A stretch of 21,049 bases of DNA, taken from NCBI GenBank assembly GCA_964247295.1, contig CAXTTV010000074.1, positions 1-21,049 of the forward strand, read 5' to 3'. Under the pieces are notes generated by a model. It did not search any database, was not told where the DNA came from, and saw nothing but the letters and a program-made list of their open reading frames with translations. Of the stretch, positions 1 to 7,315 are shown one piece after another (positions within the stretch are counted from its first letter, which is position 1; every line of letters begins with the position of its first letter). The stretch comes from CAXTTV01 sp964247295 (lineage in GTDB: Bacteria; Chloroflexota; Ktedonobacteria; Ktedonobacterales; Ktedonobacteraceae). Both the position numbers and the translations under genes were made by a program.

Positions 1-1128
1 CATCTCAGCAATCCTAACGATGTGGCTATCGTGGTGGCATGGCTAACCTCAATCTATGGCATCTGTCAGATGCTAGCCGCGCCCGGTCTGGGATTGCTAA
101 GCGATCGCTTTGGTCGCCGCCCGGTACTTTTCGTCTGCCTGCTGGGATCTGCCATCGGCTATCTGCTGTTTGGTCTGGGTGGCGCTCTCTGGATACTTTT
201 CCTTGGTCGCATTATCGATGGCCTTACCGGCGGCAACTTTAGCGTGCTATTCGCTTATGTCGCCGATATTACAGAACCGGAAGATCGAGGGAAATACTTT
301 GGTCTTGTTGGCGGTTTCAGTGGGGTTGGCTTTATCCTTGGGCCGGCAATTGGAGGTTTACTGGCGACAATTAGCTATAGCGCGCCCTTCCTGTTCGCCG
401 CCGGCCTGACGCTGCTCAACGCCCTCTGGGGATTTTTCATCCTACCTGAGAGCCTGAGCAAAGAGAACCGCGTCGAGACGATCCGCATACGCGACCTCAA
501 TCCTCTTACACAATTGGGAAATGTCTTCAGTCTACCCAATTTGCGCTGGTTACTACTGGCTGGCTTTTTCTACTATCTGCCCTTCTCGATTCTAATCTCA
601 AATTTAACGGTGCTGATGAAAGATAGTCTGGGCTGGGGTGCGACTGAAGCCGGGTTGACGGGTTCTATAGTTGGTGTAGTCGATATTCTGGTTCAGGGTG
701 TTCTGGTTGGCAAGCTAATCTCAATTGTTGGAGACATCAAGATGGGGATCGGATCACTCATGCTGATCGCGGCCAGCTATATATTGATTGGTGCGGTCGC
801 TCTGGTGCCCTCGCCAGCCCTGCTAACCATCGGGATTATCCTTTTTTCAGGCTCGGGTGGCCTGGTGGAGAATGCCTTGCGTGGCCTGACCTCGCGTATG
901 GCTGGTCCACAGCAACAGGGATTGATTGGTGGGGCCAGTCAATCCCTACAATCGCTGGCTGTAATTATTGGTCCCTTGATTGGGGGTTTCCTTTATGTCC
1001 AGATTGGGCATGAGGTCCCCTACTGGACAAGCGCGGTACTTGTCGCGCTCACGATTGGCGCGGTTGTCATGAGCATACCAGCGGCCCATCAACATAACAA
1101 AAAGAACGTGGTAAAAGTACAGGAGTAA
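1..1128 (+). CDS. MFS drug/proton antiporter, TetA-like (5' end outside window)
   Basis: Inner-membrane exporter of the major facilitator superfamily, DHA1/TetA-like; the substrate cannot be told. The frame is open to the first base (HLSNPNDVAI...), so the true start lies upstream; the GTG at 22 is internal. The clearest signature is MFS motif A, GLLSDRFGRRPVL, in the loop after the first complete helix. Alternating hydrophobic helices follow to about residue 360, ending in a short polar Lys/His tail. Roughly 11 of 12 helices are visible, so only a short N-terminus is missing. There is no close downstream partner in the same operon: the next gene starts 118 bp away behind its own -10 element. 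Confidence 0.9.
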   Translation, partial: HLSNPNDVAIVVAWLTSIYGICQMLAAPGLGLLSDRFGRRPVLFVCLLGSAIGYLLFGLGGALWILFLGRIIDGLTGGNFSVLFAYVADITEPEDRGKYFGLVGGFSGVGFILGPAIGGLLATISYSAPFLFAAGLTLLNALWGFFILPESLSKENRVETIRIRDLNPLTQLGNVFSLPNLRWLLLAGFFYYLPFSILISNLTVLMKDSLGWGATEAGLTGSIVGVVDILVQGVLVGKLISIVGDIKMGIGSLMLIAASYILIGAVALVPSPALLTIGIILFSGSGGLVENALRGLTSRMAGPQQQGLIGGASQSLQSLAVIIGPLIGGFLYVQIGHEVPYWTSAVLVALTIGAVVMSIPAAHQHNKKNVVKVQE

Positions 1129-1154
1129 ATTTTCAGTGGCTAGAAATTACATTC

Positions 1155-1173
1155 AACTTTTCTGAAAGTTTTT
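1155..1173 (+). terminator. Weak AT-rich hairpin after the MFS gene
   Basis: AACTTT (1155-1160), loop TCTG, AAAGTT (1165-1170), then TTT. The stem is only six mostly A-T pairs, so this is a marginal intrinsic terminator at best. Confidence 0.3.
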
Positions 1174-1190
1174 GGGCCATCAATCGTAGA

Positions 1191-1220
1191 AAGATGCTAT
1201 ACTGGCCTCTGAAGCATCTT
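1191..1220 (+). promoter_or_regulatory. 8-bp palindrome overlapping the -10 of the ATL gene
   Basis: AAGATGCT (1191-1198) and AGCATCTT (1213-1220) form a perfect inverted repeat with a 14-bp spacer. A -10-like hexamer TATACT (1198-1203) begins inside the left arm. No convincing -35 is seen. A dimeric repressor bound here would block transcription of the alkyltransferase-like gene. The arms are directly visible; the operator role is inferred. Confidence 0.5.
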
Positions 1221-1246
1221 TGGCATCGCGAGGAGGTATAGTATCT

Positions 1247-1717
1247 ATGACTGAACAGCATGTCTCACCAGAAGAGCAGGTCAAAACCTTGATGGCTCAG
1301 ACATTTGCCCTGGTTCAAGCCTGCCCGGCTGGTCGGGCCACAACCTATAGCCTGCTGGGGAAGGCGATCGGCTATTCCAGAGGCGCTCGTATGATCGGCT
1401 GGTTTATGAATGAGGTTACTACCAATGTTCCAGCCCAGCGGGTAATCAGCAGCAAGGGCGAGCTGAGTGGAAGCTGGGCCTTCGGGCAAAAGGGCCGGAT
1501 GAAAAAACTGCTGGAAGAGGAGGGCGTAATGTTTTCTGAAGATGAAAAAGTAGACCTGAAGCGCTACGGCTGGGACCCCAACAAGGATCTTTTAGAGGCC
1601 GAGCGCCAGCAGATCCTTTCTCAAGCTGATGCCTCTCCGATTACTATCAGCGTTCGGTTGCTGCATCTCCTGAAAAACGACGCGGCCTCTCCTCTGCGCG
1701 AGACCCTCTTTAAATAG
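1247..1717 (+). CDS. Alkyltransferase-like protein (ATL), MGMT-fold DNA repair protein
   Basis: A 156-residue protein with the DNA-binding domain of O6-alkylguanine-DNA alkyltransferases. The ATG at 1247 is chosen because AGGAGG (1231-1236) sits 10 nt ahead of it; a TTG at 1220 in the same frame has no ribosome site. Visible elements: the DNA-contact Tyr in ATTYSLLGKAIGYS (Tyr34), the arginine finger in RGARMIGWFMNEV (Arg48), and the active-site segment. In that segment the family PCHRV reads PAQRV (62-66), so the alkyl-accepting Cys is Ala. ATL proteins lacking this Cys are known to bind O6-alkylguanine and hand the lesion to nucleotide excision repair. A C-terminal extension of about 50 residues has no motif I recognise. 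It is a lone gene behind a palindrome. Confidence 0.88.
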   Translation: MTEQHVSPEEQVKTLMAQTFALVQACPAGRATTYSLLGKAIGYSRGARMIGWFMNEVTTNVPAQRVISSKGELSGSWAFGQKGRMKKLLEEEGVMFSEDEKVDLKRYGWDPNKDLLEAERQQILSQADASPITISVRLLHLLKNDAASPLRETLFK

Positions 1718-1721
1718 ATGC

Positions 1722-1750
1722 AAGAGAGGGTATATCGCTAACCTTCTCTT
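1722..1750. terminator. Hairpin between convergent genes
   Basis: AAGAGAGGGT (1722-1731) pairs with ACCTTCTCTT (1741-1750): ten pairs including one G-U, with a 9-nt loop. It sits exactly between the stops of the ATL gene (plus) and the small minus-strand gene. Neither side carries a clear T tract, so termination efficiency is uncertain. Confidence 0.45.
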
Positions 1751-1757
1751 CCGATCC

Positions 1758-1991
1758 CTATAATTTTATGTAAATAAAATCAGTGATCTGATAAAGTTCT
1801 TCGACCTTTTTGCCAGTCTCGGGATCTATATAGCCAAGCCACCACTCATCGATCTTTTCGACAATAGTGACGACTTTTACGTCTTGCCCATTGACAACAA
1901 TGGTGGTCCCCTTCTCAATCTGTGTGATGCTGCTCCAACCATAGGTAATGACCGGCTTCGCAAAGCTCTGTCTTTTTTTCTTTCGCTCCAT
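1758..1991 (-). CDS. Small hypothetical protein, 77 residues
   Basis: I do not recognise a family. The protein starts with a basic tail (MERKKKRQSF), has no signal peptide or membrane helix, and then alternates beta-like stretches: TTIVVNGQDVKVVTIVE, EWWLGYIDPETGKKVEELY, DFIYIKL. This looks like a small SH3-like or KOW-like beta barrel. A purine-rich GGGAAAG lies about 10 nt before the ATG. It is downstream of and codirectional with the pseudokinase gene, 107 bp away, so cotranscription is possible. Shadow frames here are shorter and lack ribosome sites. Confidence 0.65.
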   Translation of the reverse strand: MERKKKRQSFAKPVITYGWSSITQIEKGTTIVVNGQDVKVVTIVEKIDEWWLGYIDPETGKKVEELYQITDFIYIKL

Positions 1992-2098
1992 GTTCTATCT
2001 TTCCCTGTGAGCATAAGGTGACACAGCTTTTCTTTCAGTATATCTGGTTACAGGATACTCTTCAACCTCTTCCTTTATTGGAACACGGGGCAAAAAGT

Positions 2099-3925
2099 TT
2101 AGCAGTTCCAGATATCCCGAAACGCTGTGCCGTTTTCGACAAAATAGATCGAGCCAAAAGAAGGACAATTCGCGTGTACATTAAGCTGGATTCCGACGCT
2201 CTGACCAACCTGAAGCACTCCCGATGAGGGGTTAGCCTGTACATCTACTCCCGAGGCATACGTATACCAGGAGATAGAATCAGTCATATCCGGACCGGTA
2301 GTCAGAGTTACCTGACATATATAGGCGCTTCCCTGCTGTGGACAATTTCCCGGCGAGAGAACCTTCGGATTTATGGGCGAGATATCCGCTGGAATAGCCA
2401 GAGCCGGAGTGGTTGGCGTCGTTACAGGAGCTTTCACGACCGGATCTCCCGGCGTCGGTTGATTGACCGGTGGCTGGGTCGCGGTCGGTCCGTTGGGTGT
2501 AGGTTGAGCAAATGGCACAACGGTCTGCGAGACCGTTGGAGATGAAGGGGTCGGCTGTAAAGGTTTCTGTGGCAGAACGATAGAGCTCGCACCCCGAATT
2601 GATTTTGACACAGCCGCTGTTGGAGTAACGCGCGGGCCCGCACTGACAGTGGCGACTGCGCTCGCCCGAGCTATTCTTCTGGTCACCTTGGGGTGATTAC
2701 CGGCAGTCGACACCAGGGGACGAACCAGGGCCACAAGCAGTCCCAGACAGAGAAGTACCACAAGCGATCCCAGACCCAAACTCAAAAACTTATATCTACC
2801 TTTTGTAAACCGTCTTGCAGGTGACGTACTTAGCTCGGGACTTTTTGAGGTTTCCAGATCCGAGAAGCTACTCGTACCGGAATTTTTCAGCTCCATCTCC
2901 CCAGGCGTACCGAGGATATCTTTGCGGGTCTCATCAGGTAAAAAAATTGGCTTCTGGTTTAAATGCTGCTCATCTAGGACCGCTTCAGTTTGCAACGTTG
3001 GCCCTAAAAGCCTGGGCGTTACCGGTACGCCCGTCTTAATTATTGAACTGCTTACAAGGATTAATACTTGCGTCAGAGCTTTTCGGTCCAGCCCCCTTAA
3101 AAAAGCGCTGATCGATGGATAGCGATCTTCTGGCTTACTGCTCATAGCCCTGAGTATGGCCTGGTCAGCCGCTTCCGGTACCGACGAGTTCAACGTTCGC
3201 GGTGAAAGCAGAGTACGCATTTTAAAGGAGGTACCTGGACGAGAGGCTGAGGGTGTAAGAAAGGGTTTTCTACCAGTGTACAGCTCATATGCCAGGCAAC
3301 CCAGCGCGTACTGGTCGCTCGCGGGCAACACCTCCCCCTTCACCTGCTCCGGAGCACAATAAACTGAGTGCTCTTGCTTTCGATCAGTAATCTCGTTGGA
3401 AAGTGGTCGATCAAAGAGGACTGCGAGATAATGCACATAATAGCCTGTGATTTGACATTGCTCAACACTTTTTACAATCACCGCTTCTGGCGATATCTGT
3501 CCATGGTTCATAGAATGCTCGTGCAGGTACTCCAGGGCCAGACCGATCTGTGAGATAATGACATCCCGATGAACATCCAGGTTCTCTTGCTGCCCCTGGT
3601 CATCGATCAGATCCTGGAGCGTTGGGCAATCAAGATATTCGGTAATGATATAGGGGATCTCCCCATCCAATTCCATGACTAGAATTGGCTGAATATGGGG
3701 GTGCTGAAGCGCTAACAGATGCCGGCGAGCCTTGAAGAACTTCTGACGATCAACAATGTTTTTGATCTTTAAGTCATTTAAAGTATATAATAGATAAAAA
3801 AGCCTAGGAGAATCCGAAGCCAAAGGCTCGATAAGATAACAATGGCCCACTAATTGAGAAGATTGCACCTCTTTAACGATGCGATACACGTCCGTTATTT
3901 TTGCGCCCAATCCCACATCTACCAT
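2099..3925 (-). CDS. Membrane-anchored Ser/Thr pseudokinase receptor
   Basis: A 608-residue protein in four parts. Residues about 14-285 are a protein-kinase fold: the helix-C region, LHEHSMNHGQISPEAVIV (catalytic loop), APEQ (191-194), SDQYALGCLAYELYTGRKPF, and PEDRYPS. Key catalytic residues are gone: no glycine-rich loop, no VAIK-type Lys in strand 3 (YLLYTLND), HRD reads His-Gly-Gln (141-143), and the DFG position reads Thr-Gly-Tyr. Residues about 380-402 are one transmembrane helix. Residues 405-515 are a Pro/Thr/Val-rich linker. Residues 516-608 are an extracellular beta-sandwich framed by Cys (SPGNCPQQGSAYICQV ... ANCPSFG ... DIWNC), resembling BACON/Ig-like ectodomains. AAGGAA precedes the ATG. 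It probably senses something outside and scaffolds rather than phosphorylates. Confidence 0.85.
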   Translation of the reverse strand: MVDVGLGAKITDVYRIVKEVQSSQLVGHCYLIEPLASDSPRLFYLLYTLNDLKIKNIVDRQKFFKARRHLLALQHPHIQPILVMELDGEIPYIITEYLDCPTLQDLIDDQGQQENLDVHRDVIISQIGLALEYLHEHSMNHGQISPEAVIVKSVEQCQITGYYVHYLAVLFDRPLSNEITDRKQEHSVYCAPEQVKGEVLPASDQYALGCLAYELYTGRKPFLTPSASRPGTSFKMRTLLSPRTLNSSVPEAADQAILRAMSSKPEDRYPSISAFLRGLDRKALTQVLILVSSSIIKTGVPVTPRLLGPTLQTEAVLDEQHLNQKPIFLPDETRKDILGTPGEMELKNSGTSSFSDLETSKSPELSTSPARRFTKGRYKFLSLGLGSLVVLLCLGLLVALVRPLVSTAGNHPKVTRRIARASAVATVSAGPRVTPTAAVSKSIRGASSIVLPQKPLQPTPSSPTVSQTVVPFAQPTPNGPTATQPPVNQPTPGDPVVKAPVTTPTTPALAIPADISPINPKVLSPGNCPQQGSAYICQVTLTTGPDMTDSISWYTYASGVDVQANPSSGVLQVGQSVGIQLNVHANCPSFGSIYFVENGTAFRDIWNC

Positions 3926-3995
3926 ATAATTTCCTTGTGACGCTATGCCTCAATACGTAAATTTTTAAAATCTATACATGCGCATCCATCGGAAA

Positions 3996-4024
3996 ATTGT
4001 AACAAAACATAGGGAGTTAGTCAA
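3996..4024 (-). promoter_or_regulatory. Promoter for the pseudokinase gene
   Basis: Read on the minus strand: TTGACT (4024-4019), exactly 17 bp, then TACAAT (4001-3996). This is a good housekeeping-sigma match about 70 bp before the pseudokinase ATG. Confidence 0.65.
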
Positions 4025-4027
4025 CGA

Positions 4028-4051
4028 AAACCTGATTATTGCCACAGGTTT
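4028..4051. promoter_or_regulatory. Inverted repeat in the divergent intergenic region
   Basis: AAACCTG (4028-4034) and CAGGTTT (4045-4051) with a 10-bp spacer lie just behind the -35 of the minus-strand promoter. It could be an operator for the pseudokinase gene. The remaining bases of the 3926-4288 gap hold only the two promoters listed separately; I see no gene or RNA in it. Confidence 0.35.
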
Positions 4052-4123
4052 CCTATTCTTAAAAGGACGACAAAGGTTTCCACGTAAAGAAGCATCTACA
4101 GACTACTTCTTCGTAAGATATTG

Positions 4124-4152
4124 TTGACTAAGTTAATATACTAAGTTATTAT
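4124..4152 (+). promoter_or_regulatory. Promoter with tandem 9-bp repeats ahead of the amidohydrolase
   Basis: TTGACT (4124-4129), a 17-bp spacer, TATTAT (4147-4152). The spacer carries a perfect direct repeat ACTAAGTTA (4127-4135 and 4140-4148), period 13 bp, so a bound regulator would occlude both hexamers. The leader to the amidohydrolase ATG is then about 130 nt. Confidence 0.6.
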
Positions 4153-4288
4153 ATATGAAAGGAAATCAAAGATAGAGGTGTTATAGAACTACGATTAGCC
4201 TCTGGAGAGAGGCCCGTCTATCATCTATTGATGCTGGAAAAGTGATCTATGGCTAACATCTGTACAACGTAGATAAAGAGAGGATCTT

Positions 4289-5389
4289 ATGGTATTTACA
4301 ACGGCGATAACGCCGGCCCACCCCCAATCGGAGCATCAGACAAAAACTCCAATTATTGATACAGATATTCACGAGACATTTACGTCCTGGCAAGATCTGG
4401 CTCCCTATCTACAAGAACCCTGGCGTGGCCTTATCACCCGAGGAGTCTGGACGGGACAGAATGGGTCGCTGGCTCACTGGGCCAGCCATGGGGTAAATCG
4501 CGCTGACGCCCTGCTCGATTCAGGGGCTCCCGCCGGTTCCAGCTATGAGGTGCTACGCAAGCAGGTCCTCGACCTCTACCCAATTAAATATGGAATTTTG
4601 ACGGCTCAATTTCTGCCGGGGATTATGCGAGGCCAGTTTGAGTTCGCTTCCGCTCTAGCCTCCGCCTATAACGATTGGTTGCTTGATCACTGGTTGAACC
4701 GGGACCCTCGCCTGCTCAGTAGTCTGCATGTGGCCCCTCAAGATCCTCAAGCGGCGGTCCGCGAGATTGAGCGCCTGGGAGACCACCCCCAGTTTGTGCA
4801 GATCATGCTGCCGATCGGCAAATGGGCGTATGGCGATCCTTTCTACCATCCAATCTTTGAGGCTGCGGAACGTCACAACCTGGTAATTGCTTTTCATCAC
4901 AGTGGCGAGGTGAATGGCGCGCTCGGTCAAGAACGCTATTATATGGAGTGGCACGTGAATGTCCCCCAGGGGGCGATGGCGATGCTCACCAGCCTTATCT
5001 GCAATGGTGTTTTTGATAAATATCCACAACTCCGATTTTTCGTGATTGAAAGTGGCTATAGCTGGGTTCCCCATCTGATGTGGCGGCTGGACCAGAACTA
5101 TCGCTCCCTTCACCTTGAGGTGCCGTGGGTGAAAACATTGCCCTCAAAGCATATTCGTGAGCGTGTGAAGTTTTCGACCCAGCCTGTTGAGGATATCAGT
5201 GTTGAGAACTGGCTCCGCTTGAATGAGATGCTGGAGAGCGATAAAATGCTGGTCTTCGCAACCGACTATCCCCATTGGGATTTTGATTCCCCTGAAGAGT
5301 CGATTCCACGTGCTCTACCCGAGGCTTTACGTCGTCAGATATTCTTTGAAAACGCTCAGGAACTCTACGGCTTCTCGCAGGAGGACTGA
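4289..5389 (+). CDS. Amidohydrolase (amidohydrolase-2 / ACMSD-like TIM barrel)
   Basis: A 366-residue cytoplasmic metal-dependent hydrolase or decarboxylase of the amidohydrolase-2 family. Metal and active-site signatures in order: DTDIHE (Asp26, His28), FHHSGE (His203/His204), ESGYSWVPHLMWRLD (Glu254 region), and ATDYPHWD (Asp326, His329). Length and motif order are normal for the family; no signal peptide. AAAGAGAGG lies 5 nt before the ATG. The Rieske gene begins 2 nt after the stop, with its ribosome site inside this gene, so the two are translationally linked. Members of this family act on aromatic acids, lactones and related ring-cleavage products; the actual substrate is not visible here. 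The importer downstream may supply it, but that is inference. Confidence 0.88.
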   Translation: MVFTTAITPAHPQSEHQTKTPIIDTDIHETFTSWQDLAPYLQEPWRGLITRGVWTGQNGSLAHWASHGVNRADALLDSGAPAGSSYEVLRKQVLDLYPIKYGILTAQFLPGIMRGQFEFASALASAYNDWLLDHWLNRDPRLLSSLHVAPQDPQAAVREIERLGDHPQFVQIMLPIGKWAYGDPFYHPIFEAAERHNLVIAFHHSGEVNGALGQERYYMEWHVNVPQGAMAMLTSLICNGVFDKYPQLRFFVIESGYSWVPHLMWRLDQNYRSLHLEVPWVKTLPSKHIRERVKFSTQPVEDISVENWLRLNEMLESDKMLVFATDYPHWDFDSPEESIPRALPEALRRQIFFENAQELYGFSQED

Positions 5390-5391
5390 GT

Positions 5392-5748
5392 ATGCGCTAC
5401 CGACTCTGTCGTGTGGAGGATATCCCGATCGGTGAAAAACGTACGTATACGGTGAAAAATATTCCCATTGTGGTCTCCCATAGCCAGCAGGACGCTTTCC
5501 ACGCTATCTACGCTATCTGCCCTCATCAGAAAGCCGATCTGGGTGAAGGGATTCTATCTGGCCTGACCGAGGCGAACCAGCCTGGTAGCTGCTTTCGCTA
5601 TGTGCGCGAGGGGGAGATTCTTCGCTGCCCATGGCATGGATTTAGCTTCGATATGACTACCGGGGCCTGTCTCACAGCTCCCTACCAACTACGTGTCAAA
5701 ACTTATCCTGTTATACGGAAGGATAAGGAACTTTTTTTGGATGTTTGA
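5392..5748 (+). CDS. Rieske-type [2Fe-2S] protein
   Basis: A 118-residue soluble Rieske domain. The first cluster-binding motif is CPHQKADL (Cys43, His45) and the second is CPWHGFSF (Cys79, His82), followed by the usual TTG turn. The gap between the two ligand pairs is longer than in plain Rieske ferredoxins because of an insert at about 57-76 ending in VREGEILR. An insert of this kind is typical of small Rieske proteins encoded next to amidohydrolases. AGGAGGA (5379-5385) lies inside the upstream coding end and fixes the ATG at 5392. Likely an electron-transfer partner or redox subunit for the amidohydrolase pathway. No reductase or oxygenase large subunit is in the window. Confidence 0.9.
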   Translation: MRYRLCRVEDIPIGEKRTYTVKNIPIVVSHSQQDAFHAIYAICPHQKADLGEGILSGLTEANQPGSCFRYVREGEILRCPWHGFSFDMTTGACLTAPYQLRVKTYPVIRKDKELFLDV

Positions 5749-5752
5749 AACG

Positions 5753-5775
5753 ATACCTTTCATAAAAAGGGGTAT
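5753..5775 (+). terminator. Possible weak terminator after the Rieske gene
   Basis: ATACCTTT (5753-5760) can pair with AGGGGTAT (5768-5775) through eight pairs including two G-U, 5 nt after the Rieske stop. Only TTCTTAATAATAA follows, so termination would be partial. Confidence 0.35.
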
Positions 5776-5792
5776 TCTTAATAATAACAGTA

Positions 5793-5839
5793 AAGCCTGA
5801 TTGCTTTGCTGGCGCTGTGCCAGGCTTACGATAGCCTGA
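5793..5839 (+). promoter_or_regulatory. Three-copy AGCCTG element before the importer operon
   Basis: AAGCCTG (5793-5799), its inverse CAGGCTT (5821-5827) and AGCCTGA (5833-5839). The middle copy can pair with either neighbour: CAGGCT-TACGAT-AGCCTG makes a tight 6-bp hairpin, or a 7-bp stem with the upstream copy. It could be operator half-sites or a switchable leader structure. It ends 28 nt before the lipoprotein ATG. Confidence 0.45.
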
Positions 5840-5867
5840 CTTTATTTCACCAGAAAGGCCCTCTACG

Positions 5868-7247
5868 ATGGACACTCAGGACCGTTCTCAGTCTTTATCT
5901 TCAATGTCGGATCATACGTCCTCCGATAGTGCTAACACTACCATCAGTACACTCTCACGACGCTCCTTTTTAGAGAAAAGCGCTATGGCCGGCCTGGGGA
6001 TCACGGCCTTGGGTCCCCTACTCGCGGCCTGCGGTGGCGATAGCACTGGCAGCAGCAATGGGCCGGTAACAATCCAGTACGCGGCCCTGGCTGATCAGAC
6101 AGGCGAGCAGGATGCTGAGATTAAGCGCTTTAATCAACTTCATCAAGGGAAGATTAAGGTGGAATATCTTCAGCTTCCACCGGTTGCGACTGATCAGTAC
6201 AACAAATTTATTACGGCGTTTCGTTCTCAGTCAGCGACCCCTGATGTGGTCCAAATCGATGTCACCTGGCCGACGCAGTTCGCGACTGCTGGCTGGCTGG
6301 AGCCTCTCGATAAGTATGCCTCCGCCGACTATCTAAAGCAGTTCTGGCCCAGTGCCGCGACAGTAGGGAAGATTAACGGCAAGCTCTACGGCATTCAGCG
6401 CTATATGGATACCGGCCTGCTCTACTACCGCACCGATCTTGTTGATAAATATGGCGGCGGAACTGTGCCTCAAACCCGCGATCAACTTACAGCGCTGGCT
6501 CAAAAAATTTTGGCCGCCGAGACCAAAAATGGCGTGAAATATGGTTACCTGATCCCCGGCAAAAAGATTGAGGAAACAATGGATCAATGGATGGAGCTGA
6601 TCTGGGGCGCGGGCGGCAATATCGGCGCTCCTGGGAAACTGACGGTGAACGGAGCTGAGAGCGTGAGCGCGCTTCAGTATCTTCACGATACAATTTATCA
6701 GCAGAAGCTGGCTCCCGAGGGTACCAATACCTATGCACCTAATGATATTTTGAACCTGTTTACGAATGGGCAGGCTCCATTTATGCGCAATTGGACATAT
6801 GCCTATGCTATCGCGAATAATTCGGCTAAATCGAAGATCGCGGGTAAGGTGGGGATCGCCCCGACGCTGGCAACAACGGGCAATACTGGCCATGGCTGCA
6901 CCGGCGGCTGGGTACTGGGCATTAACGCTAATTCACAATACAAGGATGCGGCCTGGAAGTTTATCGACTTTATGCTCAGTAAGGAGACTCAAACCTCGCT
7001 CGCCCAGAATGCCGGGTTGATCTCTAGCCGTCCAGATGTGGTAAATGATCCTACTCTCCAAGCGAAAAAGCCACAATTCAAGCAACTAGCGACAATCCTT
7101 GCCGCCAGTACGAACCGTCCCCAACTGAAAAACTATAATCAGTTCACGACTCCCTTACAGACCGCGATCAATAGGGTCCTGAGTAATCAACAGTCGCCTT
7201 CGGATGCCCTGACGACGGTTCAGGGTCAGATTGGCTCAATTCAGTAA
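5868..7247 (+). CDS. ABC importer substrate-binding lipoprotein (family 1, sugar type)
   Basis: A 459-residue extracellular solute-binding protein. An unusually long Ser/Thr-rich N-terminus (1-29) precedes a twin-arginine-like SRRSFLEKSAMAG and a lipobox LAAC with Cys55, so the mature protein is lipid-anchored outside the membrane, probably Tat-exported. The mature part shows the family-1 pattern: QYAALADQTGEQDAEIKRFNQ, DVVQIDVTWPTQFATAGWLEPLD, GKLYGIQRYMDTGLLYYRTDL, GGWVLGINANS, AAWKFIDFMLS. Such proteins bind mono- or oligosaccharides or polyols. AGAAAGG precedes the ATG. The two permease genes follow after an intercistronic hairpin, the normal binding-protein, MalF, MalG order. Confidence 0.92.
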   Translation: MDTQDRSQSLSSMSDHTSSDSANTTISTLSRRSFLEKSAMAGLGITALGPLLAACGGDSTGSSNGPVTIQYAALADQTGEQDAEIKRFNQLHQGKIKVEYLQLPPVATDQYNKFITAFRSQSATPDVVQIDVTWPTQFATAGWLEPLDKYASADYLKQFWPSAATVGKINGKLYGIQRYMDTGLLYYRTDLVDKYGGGTVPQTRDQLTALAQKILAAETKNGVKYGYLIPGKKIEETMDQWMELIWGAGGNIGAPGKLTVNGAESVSALQYLHDTIYQQKLAPEGTNTYAPNDILNLFTNGQAPFMRNWTYAYAIANNSAKSKIAGKVGIAPTLATTGNTGHGCTGGWVLGINANSQYKDAAWKFIDFMLSKETQTSLAQNAGLISSRPDVVNDPTLQAKKPQFKQLATILAASTNRPQLKNYNQFTTPLQTAINRVLSNQQSPSDALTTVQGQIGSIQ

Positions 7248-7262
7248 AACCATCCCCTTCCT

Positions 7263-7291
7263 TTTCCGGCATTCAATACGAGTGCCGGAAA
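7263..7291 (+). promoter_or_regulatory. Intercistronic stem-loop between binding protein and permeases
   Basis: TTTCCGGCA (7263-7271) and TGCCGGAAA (7283-7291) form a perfect 9-bp stem with an 11-nt loop. No T run follows. A hairpin at this spot, as known between malE and malF in enterobacteria, protects the upstream mRNA and lowers permease expression relative to the binding protein. Confidence 0.7.
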
Positions 7292-7315
7292 TCTTATCCA
7301 ATAATGGAGAATATT

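Noticed and set aside
2018..2227. 69-residue plus-strand frame near the pseudokinase 3' end
   Set aside because: It overlaps the conserved Cys-framed domain on the minus strand and has no ribosome site.
4655..5113. 152-residue frame antisense to the amidohydrolase
   Set aside because: It lies wholly inside a gene with clear catalytic motifs and has no ribosome site or recognisable domain.
6333..6893. 186-residue frame antisense to the binding-protein gene
   Set aside because: Compositional shadow of a clear lipoprotein gene; no start signal and no family pattern.
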